This document shows positions 55,501-63,536 of a DNA stretch of 64,000 nucleotides, piece after piece. Made by a program: the position numbers and the translations under genes. The stretch comes from CBDCWQ01 sp965223435. GTDB lineage: Bacteria; Myxococcota; Kuafuiibacteriia; Kuafuiibacteriales; Kuafuiibacteriaceae. Positions within the stretch are counted from its first letter, which is position 1. Each line of letters begins with the position of its first letter. The DNA lies in assembly GCA_965223435.1 (NCBI GenBank), contig CBDCWQ010000021.1:1302001-1366000 (forward strand), given 5' to 3'. The notes below the pieces were generated by a model. That model ran no database searches, was not told the origin of the DNA, and saw nothing but the letters and a program-made list of their open reading frames with translations.

Positions 55501-56500
55501 GGTTTGCTTGGCTGTTGCCCGTGTATTTGATACTTCGGAGGAGGTTGTCTCGGTACTCGTAGCGCATATAGTTTCCGAATCGGTCTGTGACCGTATCCAA
55601 GTACCAGCCGAAAGTTCGATTGTCGTCGTGCCCGAGGCGCGCATCTTCTCTTCGTCCGAATCTCAAAACTCTTCCGGATTTGGTCTCGACGGTGAACCAA
55701 AGCGGCTGACCTTCCGGGTCGAGGTGGCTTACGATTCTCGAGGAACTATCGTGCTTGGTCTGGTATTGGTTTCGGGCGCGCCCATTGACGGGAGAGAGGG
55801 CTCGGATTTTTCGGAGTCGCTGCCCATCTAGACTGAATTGATCGTCTTTATCAAACTCGATCGGGGCTATGAACCCATCATCCAACATGGTGGCGGGAGA
55901 ACGGGAGATCATTGAGGGTCCGGTGAGCTCGAAGCCCTGACCGAGAATGCTGTTGGCAGATCCATTGCTCTGATAAGAGAGCGATAGCTCGGGTGACATG
56001 CCCCCTGTGCCGGGGGGCACCGTCAGAGGCACTTGATAGTTCACCCTACCAAACTGGTTGACCACGGCGGTGCCTTTGAGGGTGCCTACGACAATCTTGT
56101 CCGGGTCTGGGTCTGGCTTCGGGTCAAACTCGAACGGACTTGCCGGTTTCTTGGGACAAAAGAACCGAACCGCGTAGTCTTTGCATAGGCTGCCTTCCTG
56201 TTTTGCATTTTCGCATATGAGGCCGTCTTTCGGGTTGCACGTGATTTTTTGCGAGCCTCGATCGCTGCACTCGATGTGTGTGGGGTGTTCGCACGGAAGA
56301 TGTCCTTCGAGGTGGTGTTGATATCGAGACTCTGAATCTCCGGTGCCTGAGGGTGTGTCGCGGCTCAGCCATGGGGTCCAAGTGCCGTCCGGTAGGGCTG
56401 ACGAGGATGATTCTCCGGTGCCTTCACCCTCGCAGGCAATTCCGCATGTTGATAGCAGGAGAATCAGCATTCCCCAATGGTAGTCGGATGTTCGATTCAT
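49586..56500 (-). CDS. SpvB/RHS polymorphic toxin with alpha/beta-hydrolase C-terminal domain
   Basis: 2,304 residues. Lipobox LLSTCGIAC at residue ~23. SpvB-type N-domain (GTAVVNQFGRVNYQVPLTVP and GMSPELSLSYQS, about 150-260). FG-GAP/VCBS calcium repeats (GDFDGDGQLDFI, ADFNGDGLSDVL, about 470-880). RHS/YD repeats through ~1900. RHS core (GRIYDPSIGRFISPDPF, YVLNNPLVNVDPSG, ~1920-1960). A membrane-type hydrophobic stretch follows (~1970-2010), then a toxin tip (~2050-2304) with a Ser elbow HIFTHSQGGIITRNA, the mark of a lipase-like hydrolase. The tip probably attacks membrane lipids. No immunity gene is found downstream; the next plus gene ends 41 bases away. Confidence 0.9.
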   Translation of the reverse strand: MNRTSDYHWGMLILLLSTCGIACEGEGTGESSSSALPDGTWTPWLSRDTPSGTGDSESRYQHHLEGHLPCEHPTHIECSDRGSQKITCNPKDGLICENAKQEGSLCKDYAVRFFCPKKPASPFEFDPKPDPDPDKIVVGTLKGTAVVNQFGRVNYQVPLTVPPGTGGMSPELSLSYQSNGSANSILGQGFELTGPSMISRSPATMLDDGFIAPIEFDKDDQFSLDGQRLRKIRALSPVNGRARNQYQTKHDSSSRIVSHLDPEGQPLWFTVETKSGRVLRFGRREDARLGHDDNRTFGWYLDTVTDRFGNYMRYEYRDNLLRSIKYTGNSQANLKPYNIVNFRYASRPDVQLTYAAGLAVRRSDKRLVKIVVKANGKHVREYRIKYRKSPISGVSQLTSIQEVAGLEGTAPLSSARPATEFKWGATKKLGMSGQPFIKSVAPNSQVKGGIRVHAQGDFDGDGQLDFITAGMDASDPALRISDSATHLSVHKSSKKHVGQEIQLHHIPRSAHPGFKRTILASGDFDGDAMTDFVVADVNNKVTADPGIKKVLYRANPKDASGFSKLEFDIDPSVTCTWKVRGTGDFDGNRVSDILLEDCILYGRDPGSETPGFDARRHTMFGGTLKDVRKVYVGEFNGDGRSDIMAEFSAGKKNHLTNLFRFVTDKNNSFKQHTNVFGHWAKVKAFADFNGDGLSDVLISENTGTFIYASKGDGAITKWGSAKFNIGDSRKRIAAVGDFSGDGRADILVTGAIKPPALGYVPPLGYADRQASKGGILHVFNGFKFVPRKVQVGAIYHRIQAVGDLDGDGDADLLTAAVSPFGTIPTPRKFWMSSSNAAVVDEVSEIKNGLGSKTSVRYGRLRNPKIYDKGTFDMFSNIPPKYPYRAVTGAMVVVRKLITDNATNAAESEESRNETIYTYKNGREHLAGRGFLGFELMTTHDVTRKTKVNEGYAQAAPCTGMLRYRTFIVRAGTKQEQQVREIWFKNRYIFTQEDPATQAPPEVHDCFRAPEDALRDATIFTFAGVETERRWELGSNRDPTDVTETTRTFDGLGNQLTQERTLIDDSWTKTKREYNYNTKGKTWNPGRMFRETTWLRNSKGQSQQVSEYKYHKTKVRLERKLVGTPQELATVHEYDVFGNPVEKKVGFSTMRTINTHFYDQKGQFPYCSMNAVGHIEYRKRHPSFGVTTKAIDANEMANLGITSCEFDTNKLAGAPATIFKHDVFGEKTLEIRPDGTESSFEFVPFDPQGKRARYRTLTKTTGAPRIWKTFDRLGREIATVQDGQAPNSGPQMKIRTLVRYDKTGRVTKQSEPHVTLADGVQYETPQWSVSAYDALGRLTRLIAPNGVATEYRFDGREKTIIRDAGNRRLTKTTLTDAQGREVLITDEEDTSMSFVYDVDGNVEETRVHVPGRNDVVTRVKYNAAGHRTRLEDPDLGTWLYRYDRRGRLTYQEDAKGNQTTMKYDPLGRMTKRISPEGTSTWVYDELDKERAPGKIVAEIGPSTGFTAVRKYYYDELGRIFDVQMNVDGRFARIRHGYDSAGRVDKRSYIVGGKELYTLTNNYDARGFLTGVSGSDGKSWYSEARYDRNGSVSEYKNGAGAIIVQERNPKTRALEHIFAKRGSKTEVDLTMGYNSIGSMTSITNGIRNRKETFRYDRLQRLKSASFGPNGPWLKTNYDALGNVTSRQERFQDVKLVESDTTLHYDGPRPHAVTQAGTVQYSYDRNGNVIQRGNIGFEWTSFNKPSWMGTAQAVLGKARINSRFEYDAERNRIFQETVERTPKSLASHFVRVKEKTYYFTDFEGTNLYEKVCTANEDCTVNWTHDAWVIHVGGPNGPVGHIALKGPHDGERSYYYTNHLGSVIARTDTAGAITEEFDYDAWGRRRNPETAAPYTQTQSGPHWTDYGFADRGYTGHEMLDAIGLIHMNGRIYDPSIGRFISPDPFVQDRFDPQNLNRYTYVLNNPLVNVDPSGFFLKKLVKFIKKHLVTIIAGVLSIVTAGWALAIAASLKLSALASAAFSGFVSGFVGGFSGAVLNGEGLGSALKFGLKGALSSAATSFLTAAALQTIYRTLTPASKMEVELTHTTRTENFTLIRRNIPASEIEGQGIVGFINGQSNDIAKAARLGYNWGRVDEFYMLHNPTAGGRLDTIESMLGKVSGQTPVSKGIASILKHADLTKSHIFTHSQGGIITRNALVMARAAGQKMTGLTVSMGAAAVNEFSTKVLFSRMGVDIIDFFAHPYDAVPNITGFNAILPFNPYRLAGSVIFSDGLTVGREYSAHTFRNGGKLVRPLFQLYGRAPGGVGATP

Positions 56501-57509
56501 GTTCTATTCTCGTTCCTCTTTTGTCGTCGGGATGCCCGCGTCTCGACACACCCGTGACGACTTGACCCTTGTCGGGTACCGAAGGCTCGAGCGACGTCGA
56601 GCCCTGTGGTCGCCCACAACTTTCTGTTGCGCTGGTGGCTGATGAAGCGAACGGGGTTTCACGCTTTTCTCTCTCCACCATGTGCGGTGAACTCCATCGC
56701 AAGTTGCGGGCCATGTTGGTCCGCGTGTGCATTTCAGGCGAACGAACGGAAAAGCTTGTTTGTTGTGGAGGCTTAACGGCGAAAGCGTTGGTTTGGGTGG
56801 CGATGTACAAATTGGGCCATTCCTTACCGGGGGCGACGTTCTTGTTGTCTGCGGCAGACGCTTTTGTCCGCGAGGGTGTACAGATTTGCGCGACAGGCCT
56901 CATGGGGTTGCCGACCGCGGCCGACCCACAGAACTCGGCTCAGGCAACCAAGGGGGTTGTTGGGATCCCATCCAGGTGATCCGCGGTGTAGACCGGAGTT
57001 TCGTGTGCCGAATGCGTCCGAAAGTTGGACTACTCGGACAAATGACACTGGGACTCAGGCGTCTGGTTCTTGATCGGCGCGCCGCGACCAACGCCGCTTG
57101 ACCGCGTGCCACCTCGTTGCCTGCTTCGCGGGGCGTCTCTTTGGAGCGAGACGCGATGACCCTGCTGAGGGGTGGCGGCGATGTGCATCCTCGATTCTCA
57201 AAGATCCAAGACGACAAAACGAGCGGCTGGCACCGGCACCTCCTCAGGCTCTCCGGGTCTAGTTTACAGACGGGCTTAACAAATCGCCACAGCGGTCGAT
57301 TGTGTCAATGACTGTTTGATGTCTAAGACGCGATTTACATCGATGGCCTGTCACGCGCGCGTCTCAGTGTCACGGTGTGACGTCCGCGCGAGGCCTTTTG
57401 GCGCTTTCTTTTCGAGTTAATCGTAGGCATTTGCCCGTTCTGAAGGCGGCACATCTTTTGCTGACGGTCTTTCAAACGATTCTTTTGGGTTTGGAAAGGA
57501 AAGAGCTCG
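56501..57509. other. intergenic, no confident gene
   Basis: About 1 kb. A plus frame 56569-56979 (GLTAKALVWVAMYKLGHSLP) is moderately coding-like but lacks a start signal and overlaps a minus frame of similar length. I support neither. The left side holds the RHS gene promoter, and the right side the promoter for the lipoprotein at 57510. Confidence 0.3.
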
Positions 57510-60092
57510 ATGTTCATTCGAATGGCTACTCTTGGGTTCATTGTTTTTTCTATCGCGTGCGGGGGGTCCGGTTTGGAACAGGATGAAGATGTTCGTTCCG
57601 ACTCCGTACGACGGATGCCACAGCACACGAAGAATGACGATGACGAGACGGGTCCAAAGCCGCTATTGCTTATGGGAAATCCGGTTCTCAGAGCTGCGAT
57701 TATCGACCAACTCAACCAAGGACAATCGCCGGCAGAGCGAAGGTCAAAGATTGTATCTCAATTGGTGAGCGATCGGTCCGCGAAGCGAGCGGCTTCTGAA
57801 GATGGTCAGGGACCAACCGAGTCGGCTTGGGTCCACGTGCCCGCAAGCGACCAGGCCATCTATGTGGAGCACGGCAGTGATACAAATACGAGTTTTCTAG
57901 ATCCAAGCGTACCTCATTGGGTTGTCCGCTATGCATGTTGTGATGGCTTGATGCTCTTTCAGGATCCGATCGATCCCCTGCTCACCAATGGGACTGTGGA
58001 GGCTGGTGAGCTCTTGAGGGTCCACGAGATCACACCGGGGCAAGAGCTTCTTCCGAAACTCTCCTTTGCGAGCGAGCATACCATCTTGCCCGACTTGCTC
58101 GATCCAAGGGATGAGGTGTATTGGGCCCGAGTGGAGGCTCCTAACAGCGGCGGCCGGGAGGGCTGGGTCCCTCTATACTCCTTGGTTCTCACCCCGCTTG
58201 AGGTTGAATTCGACGATGTTCAGGTTGATTTGAGTTACGGCAAGATCGCCCGAGAGCTCAATACGGTGTGGACCGATATCTTTTCCCCTCAAGGCTGCGA
58301 GGAGACGCGGTGGTACGAGGAGGTCGAGGTTGAAGCGGGGGAATGTTTTTATGTGGAGCAGCCTCAGTACTGCGACGGCGAAATTTGCTACGAAACCTGT
58401 GATGAGACGGATGAACTGTACGAGAAGTGGGAGGATTGGGCGAACGACTCATCGGCTGAGTGTGTCCCACAAATCCTGGATGACGGAACCACGACCACCG
58501 ACTGCAAGTACATTTTTGACAGAATGTTTGCCACGCCTGGAGAAAAACTCTGGTATCCCAGGTACGATGGCTACGAGTGTGGAGAGTACCCCTTTGGAAC
58601 GACGCATTGGAATCATAAGGAGCGCCCAGGGGACAAGAAGCTGCATGAGTTTGAACTTTGGGGTGAGCAAGTCGTCGTCAAAATGGATCGTTTCGATGGG
58701 CAGAACGCTTCTGAATTCGACGTGAAAAGCCTCTCTCATCACGGGGGTCTGTACACGGTTGCCCAAGATAAAAAAATCACCGCGGCGAAGCTTTGGCTGG
58801 GATTCAGTCCCCATGAAGCAACCGATGATGTACCGGCAGGCTACACAGAGTTCAAGGTGTGTGCGTACATGCCGGGCGGTCGTTTCTGGGTGCCCAAAGT
58901 TGATTTCGACAACAAGAAAACGCCGAAGAACGCTGTGGATTGGATAGGATTCGGAACGCTGGACGTAGGGCAGGTGCAAGGATGTCTGTACGGCGAAGTC
59001 CACCTAGATGACAATTGGCAGCCACAAATAGTTTGGACCGAGACTGACAACTGGTGGATTCAGGACTACGACTTGAGCAAGGTCGGCTTTGACTCCGCGG
59101 GTTGGATCAAGGCGGTGGCCGCCGCGGGCTCGTTCATCTTTCCTGCTCTTGGAGGGGTGCTGGGCGCTGCTTTGGCGGTTATCATGGATGCTGTGGTTTT
59201 GGGCGCCGACGTCATCGTGCCATCCGTCCTCAACAATGTTCCCGACAACGAGCTTTCAAGGCAATTCCTTGTGTACGCGGCCGAAGCAAAGCTGTCTGGC
59301 TTCATGCTGAAGTGGCTTAACGAGGCTACAACCGAAGCCATCAGCGCCGCGATTCCCCCGTTCAGACCCATGGCACAAGACGCGTGTGATGCCGTCTGTG
59401 GTCCGTCTTCTCTCATTCCCGGCGATCCCATGCAGCCCTTCTGCCAAAGATGCGATGCGTTCGCCGCCGGCCCCGCGCCCATCGCGTTTGTACGGGACCC
59501 AGGGGCACGAGACAAGGGTTGCTACGATGTTCACTCGCTCTTCACGCCTTCGGGAAAAGTTGGACTCAGCACGTCACCTTGGTGGTATGACTACAGAGGC
59601 TTTGGGTGGGCCAGCGGCGACTACGGGGACGACAAGGGTTGCAAACTGGGCATCAAGGTTCCTGCGGTTCTAGAGAAGAAGAACTGGGAGCTCGCAAAAT
59701 GCGCCATGTGGCGAGCCAACACGCTCTTGAACCGTGACCAAACGATCTCAGCGGGGTCATTGAGGGACGAGATTCGAACCCACTGTCAAGATGTTGGACG
59801 AGAAATGCTCCGGCTTTACTATGGCACAGGCGAAGACTTCGAAGCTCTGATGAGAGGCAAATTTTTGGACATCGAGAGCAGCTACATCAACCCGAACAAC
59901 CCTTCGATCGCCGAACCCGAGCCGTTTGAGTTCACCACCGTCAAAGATGTGCGCCTCTCCCCGAGCGCCATCCAAGCCGACGCCATCGCCCAGTTCCCCG
60001 GCCTTATCGAGGGTTGGATATTCGACCCAGATACCCTGGCACCGGCGCCCATCGAAAAACAAAACCCAACGCAGAACCGCCGAAGCGACTGA
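57510..60092 (+). CDS. large secreted lipoprotein of unknown function
   Basis: 860 residues with GGAAAGGAAAGAGC before the ATG. Signal and lipobox (LGFIVFSIAC, Cys at 17). The mature protein starts disordered, then has an SH3-like strand set (VHVPASDQAIYVEH, GREGWVPLYSLVLTP), a Cys-rich middle (CEETRWYEEVEVEAGECFYV), and a hydrophobic segment near 540-580 (SFIFPALGGVLGAALAVIM) that may insert in a membrane. The end is rich in Pro and Asp. I do not recognise a family. The hydrophobic segment with an otherwise soluble body is unusual for a lipoprotein and could reflect a pore or effector. Confidence 0.75.
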   Translation: MFIRMATLGFIVFSIACGGSGLEQDEDVRSDSVRRMPQHTKNDDDETGPKPLLLMGNPVLRAAIIDQLNQGQSPAERRSKIVSQLVSDRSAKRAASEDGQGPTESAWVHVPASDQAIYVEHGSDTNTSFLDPSVPHWVVRYACCDGLMLFQDPIDPLLTNGTVEAGELLRVHEITPGQELLPKLSFASEHTILPDLLDPRDEVYWARVEAPNSGGREGWVPLYSLVLTPLEVEFDDVQVDLSYGKIARELNTVWTDIFSPQGCEETRWYEEVEVEAGECFYVEQPQYCDGEICYETCDETDELYEKWEDWANDSSAECVPQILDDGTTTTDCKYIFDRMFATPGEKLWYPRYDGYECGEYPFGTTHWNHKERPGDKKLHEFELWGEQVVVKMDRFDGQNASEFDVKSLSHHGGLYTVAQDKKITAAKLWLGFSPHEATDDVPAGYTEFKVCAYMPGGRFWVPKVDFDNKKTPKNAVDWIGFGTLDVGQVQGCLYGEVHLDDNWQPQIVWTETDNWWIQDYDLSKVGFDSAGWIKAVAAAGSFIFPALGGVLGAALAVIMDAVVLGADVIVPSVLNNVPDNELSRQFLVYAAEAKLSGFMLKWLNEATTEAISAAIPPFRPMAQDACDAVCGPSSLIPGDPMQPFCQRCDAFAAGPAPIAFVRDPGARDKGCYDVHSLFTPSGKVGLSTSPWWYDYRGFGWASGDYGDDKGCKLGIKVPAVLEKKNWELAKCAMWRANTLLNRDQTISAGSLRDEIRTHCQDVGREMLRLYYGTGEDFEALMRGKFLDIESSYINPNNPSIAEPEPFEFTTVKDVRLSPSAIQADAIAQFPGLIEGWIFDPDTLAPAPIEKQNPTQNRRSD

Positions 60093-60276
60093 GACAACCG
60101 AGGCTACAGAGCGTGTGTCACAACCATCTCGGTCAATGCGCACCCAAAGAAAACAAAGCCTGCCCCGGTTTTCCGAACACCGGTGACTGGGTTCGCGCAT
60201 TCATCACCATCGCGCGAAATGGGTTCGGGTCGATTGGAGAGGGTAAATAATAGTGCCTGTCCCCATTCGGGGAAAA

Positions 60277-60349
60277 AGCGGGACACGAGACTCGAACTCG
60301 CGACTTCGACCTTGGGAAGGTCGCACTCTACCAACTGAGTTAGTCCCGC
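60277..60349 (-). tRNA. tRNA-Gly(CCC)
   Basis: 73 nt, no encoded CCA. Acceptor GCGGGAC pairs with GTCCCGC; D stem ACTC/GAGT; anticodon stem CGACC/GGTCG with loop TTCCCAA (anticodon CCC); T arm GCGAG-TTCGAGT-CTCGT. Reads GGG codons. A small CCCC-ATTC-GGGG hairpin lies just downstream at 60260-60273. No integrated element is attached to it. Confidence 0.95.
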
Positions 60350-60460
60350 GAACGCAAACAGGACGGCTGTTAGCATTCTGCCTCGGTGTGGTCAACGCCC
60401 CGGTGTCGTAGGCTGGTGTCGTTTTTAGAGTCCCTTGTGTTTCCCCGAAGCAGATTTACC

Positions 60461-60790
60461 ATGGCTCCAGCGACCCTTTCGCGGTTTCTCGGCATCTATA
60501 CCGGCGTGGATGGCTTGGGGGGTCATCGGTGCGCCAAGCGGCCAGCGACGGCCGGGACCTTGGTGCACGTGTGCTTTTTGGAGCAGGTCCCAGTCGCTCG
60601 GGCGAAGACTGAGGTGCGCGTTCCGTTGGACGGAGTCGCAAAGTTGCTCAAGAAGCGGCGGCCAAGTCGAATGCGGCAGATCCGTAGCGGAACGAACTTT
60701 TGGGGAAAGCTCCAGGAATTCTATTCCTCTTCGTTGAAGGGGTCTCTTGGTGCTCTCGCGGGGCGGCTGGTTCGCGTTGGAGGTGGGTGA
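60461..60790 (+). CDS. small hypothetical protein
   Basis: 109 codons from ATG 60461 with GC-rich third positions. Readable segments are SRFLGIYTGVDGLGGHRCAK, TLVHVCFLEQVPVARAKTEV and KLQEFYSSSLKGSLGALAG. No signal or TM. No family recognised. The opposite strand has an overlapping frame that I judge a shadow. No clear operon relation to the TPR gene 71 bases downstream. Confidence 0.4.
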   Translation: MAPATLSRFLGIYTGVDGLGGHRCAKRPATAGTLVHVCFLEQVPVARAKTEVRVPLDGVAKLLKKRRPSRMRQIRSGTNFWGKLQEFYSSSLKGSLGALAGRLVRVGGG

Positions 60791-60860
60791 CAGTGAGGAC
60801 ACCGTTGTTGTGAAGGCTTGATTCTCTGGCCATACCCAGCCGAGAATACGCAACAGCAAG

Positions 60861-61601
60861 ATGTTTCTTTACTATGTGACGTGGGCGTTCAAGATCTGGA
60901 TGGTGGTGGACGCGGCTCAAAGGCGCGCCGACTACTATTGGTTTTTTATCATCTTCCTCGTTCCATTTGGTGAAGTCGTTTATTTTGTCGTTGTCAAACT
61001 TCCGGAGTATCGGAACCGCAATTTTCCTCTAGGCACGCCTTCCTTTCTGAAAAAGAGGCCGTCGCTGAGTCAGGCGAGGCACCAAGCGAAGGAAACGCCA
61101 AGTATTGAAAAGCGATTGGCTCTTGCGGATGCTTTGTTTTTCCACAAGCAGTATGACGAGGCGCTGCCGCTTTACGACGAATTGGTTACCCATGATTGGG
61201 GCAACAAAAGGGCGCTTTATAGTCTTGCCCTCACGCAACTGGCGTTGGGGAAATTTTCTGACGCCGTCGAAATACTGGAGCGGTTGATCGAGATTGACAA
61301 ATCCTACATGGACTATGCTGCGTATCGTGCGTTTATCGACGCCCTTTGGAAGTGCGAAAGGCAACAAGAGGCGCTTTCACATGCCCGTGCGTTGGCGAAA
61401 GGTGGGACCCGCATTGATCACCGTGTACTGCTTGGGGAGTATCTTTATAAGACTTCGGCCCTCGAGGAGGCCGAGGCCATCCTTGTTGATGTGTTGAGCG
61501 ACTTCAAACATTCGCCACGCTATGTGAAAAGGATGGGGTACAAGGCCTATCGTCAAGCCAAACGGATGCTCAAAAAGCCTCCGCGTCCTTCAGTAGACTG
61601 A
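60861..61601 (+). CDS. membrane-anchored TPR protein
   Basis: 246 residues. Two hydrophobic helices near the N-terminus (MFLYYVTWAFKIWMVV and YYWFFIIFLVPFGEVVYFVVV). From residue ~75 are TPR pairs: RLALADALFFHKQYDEALPL, NKRALYSLALTQLALGKFSD, and the pair around HRVLLGEYLYKTSALEEAEA. A scaffold for membrane complexes by family. The basic C-terminus (KAYRQAKRMLKKPPRPS) is exposed. No partner gene is obvious. Confidence 0.82.
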   Translation: MFLYYVTWAFKIWMVVDAAQRRADYYWFFIIFLVPFGEVVYFVVVKLPEYRNRNFPLGTPSFLKKRPSLSQARHQAKETPSIEKRLALADALFFHKQYDEALPLYDELVTHDWGNKRALYSLALTQLALGKFSDAVEILERLIEIDKSYMDYAAYRAFIDALWKCERQQEALSHARALAKGGTRIDHRVLLGEYLYKTSALEEAEAILVDVLSDFKHSPRYVKRMGYKAYRQAKRMLKKPPRPSVD

Positions 61602-61836
61602 AAGATTCTCCGGCTGCCTCGGTAGCGAAGCCGGCCGAATGGTTCGGTACGCATGCTCGAATGCCTACCTCGGGTCTGTGGAGGGTACATTCAGAACAGA
61701 GGTGCTTTTTCGATTGTTTCCACCGTTTGGGCGAGGGGGCAAGAGGCCTCAGGTTCTTGGGGCATCGCCCCCAAATTTGTCGTTCTGGGGCAAAAAGTGT
61801 AGTGCCCAGCAGTTGTGTACATCTTGCAGGGATGTC

Positions 61837-63534
61837 TTGCTGTTGGCTACTCGGGAGATACGAATCGGAGCGATACTCTGCGCCAGTGTGGTTGCCTGTG
61901 AGCCACTCTCCGGCAGCCGTTTGGGGCCGACGGATGGGGTCCAGGGAAGGTCCGGCACCGAATCTCAAAATGGCTCGCCCGATGCTCCGTCCGGGTCGAG
62001 TGAAACGCACTTGTGCGCAGGTGTTGAGCAAGAAAAGATTGCGCAACAGCTGAGGCGATTGACGCAAGTCCAGTACAAGAACACCATTGAGGCGGCTTTT
62101 GGGGCTGTCCCCGAAGGCGACCTGCCAAACTTTTCGGATGACAATCCGACCATCGGACTGGCCAACGATCCGAGCAAGCTTCGTATTACGGCGGTGAGTA
62201 TCGACTCTGTCTATGCTTCGGCACAAGCGATCGCAAACCACGCTACCACCCGAAGCGCTCCGGTTGCAGACTGTGTGGCCGCGTCGGGAAATGGCTGTTT
62301 TGAAGGCGTAATCGACGAGATGGCCCGGGCGCTTTGGAGGCGTCCCGTTGCCGCCGAGGAAAAACAAGATCTGATGGACGGCCTCCGGGCAGTGATTGAA
62401 TCCGGTGGTACGCGCCTGCAGCAGATGGAGTTTTTGCTCCAGGCCATGCTGATGTCGCCGAACACGCTCTATCGGACCGAGCTGGGAAGCGGTGGTGACG
62501 CGCTTTTGCCTTATGAGATTGCGAGCCTTCTCTCGTACGCTTTTTGGGACAGTCCGCCGGACGCTGCGTTGATGGCCAAGGCCGACACCGGTGAAATCAT
62601 GGACCCAGGGGTTCGGCTTGCTGAGGTGCGCCGTATGATTCAGGACCCTCGTTTTGCTGATACCTTGGCCAGCTTCTTTTGGGATTACCTCAAACTCGAG
62701 GACATCTACAGCGTCCCGAAAGATACGCGCTTTGGGCTCGATGCCGCGGCACGGGAGGCCCTGGCGACGAGCGCTCGGGCCACGCTGGTATCGAAGTTTA
62801 GATCGGTGGATTCTGGTTTTATGGATGTCTTCCGCGGCCAGGACTTCCAGGTCAACGCGGGGTCGGCTCCATTTTTTGGCATCAGCGAGGAGGGACTTTC
62901 GGGTGAGTCTGTTGCGATGACGATGGGTGATGGTGAACGGGAAGGTCTGTTGAGCCATCCTGCCTTTTTGGCGGTGCATGCGGGCCAAGCGAGTACGAGC
63001 ATCGTCAAACGAGGCGTGTTTGCTTTGGAGCAGCTGCTCGGGTTTCAGTTGCCCGAGCCGCCGGAAGATATCATGGGGGTTGATCCGGACGATCTGCCAG
63101 AGTTTGATCCCGAAACGACATCGTCCCGTGAGCTACTGCAGTTGACACATAGCGGCCAGCCGCGGTGTGCGGGGTGCCACCAGTTTATCGATCCGGCCGG
63201 GTTTGGGTTCGAAAACTTCGATGCCGTCGGTCGATTCAGAACCACCGAAAAAGAGAACGTCTCCATCGATGCTTCTGGTGAAGTTACGATTGCCGAAGAG
63301 AGCATTCGTTTCCAGGATGGCCCCGACTACTTCAAGGCGCTTGCCGACTCCGCAACCATGCGAAAAACGGTGCTGAAAAACTACTACGCGTATGTCCTCG
63401 GCCAGGTGGGCAATGGCTGCGAAGTTGAGCGCTTGAGCGAACGGGTCGAGGCTTTGAACGATACGGCCGGTGGTCTTGCCGAAAGCATCGCAGAGCTGGA
63501 AGGGTTCGTACGCCGGCGACAGGGGGAGCAATAG
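61837..63534 (+). CDS. DUF1592/1588/1585-type lipoprotein with haem-like CxxCH
   Basis: About 565 residues. No good ATG exists in frame after the region of identity; a TTG at 61837 (or 61843) behind CAGGGA fits, giving a lipobox ILCASVVAC. The body follows the DUF1587-DUF1595-DUF1592-DUF1588-DUF1585 order: RLTQVQYKNTIEAAFG, ALWRRPVAAEEKQDL, LLPYEIASLLSYAFWDSPPD, RGVFALEQLLGFQLPEPPED and CAGCHQFIDPAGFGFENFDA. The CAGCH is a c-type haem-like site. It is followed after 2 bases by the Tat-signal DUF1552 gene, its usual partner. Role unknown in the family; perhaps oxidative surface chemistry. Confidence 0.85.
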   Translation: MLLATREIRIGAILCASVVACEPLSGSRLGPTDGVQGRSGTESQNGSPDAPSGSSETHLCAGVEQEKIAQQLRRLTQVQYKNTIEAAFGAVPEGDLPNFSDDNPTIGLANDPSKLRITAVSIDSVYASAQAIANHATTRSAPVADCVAASGNGCFEGVIDEMARALWRRPVAAEEKQDLMDGLRAVIESGGTRLQQMEFLLQAMLMSPNTLYRTELGSGGDALLPYEIASLLSYAFWDSPPDAALMAKADTGEIMDPGVRLAEVRRMIQDPRFADTLASFFWDYLKLEDIYSVPKDTRFGLDAAAREALATSARATLVSKFRSVDSGFMDVFRGQDFQVNAGSAPFFGISEEGLSGESVAMTMGDGEREGLLSHPAFLAVHAGQASTSIVKRGVFALEQLLGFQLPEPPEDIMGVDPDDLPEFDPETTSSRELLQLTHSGQPRCAGCHQFIDPAGFGFENFDAVGRFRTTEKENVSIDASGEVTIAEESIRFQDGPDYFKALADSATMRKTVLKNYYAYVLGQVGNGCEVERLSERVEALNDTAGGLAESIAELEGFVRRRQGEQ

Positions 63535-63536
63535 TC

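Noticed and set aside
60250..60276. Hairpin CCCC-ATTC-GGGG as a terminator of the tRNA or lipoprotein gene
   Set aside because: Only four base pairs, and no T-run after the stem on either strand.
61570..62988. 472-codon minus frame opposite the DUF1592 gene
   Set aside because: Basic, low-hydrophobicity product typical of an antisense shadow; the plus frame carries all family motifs.
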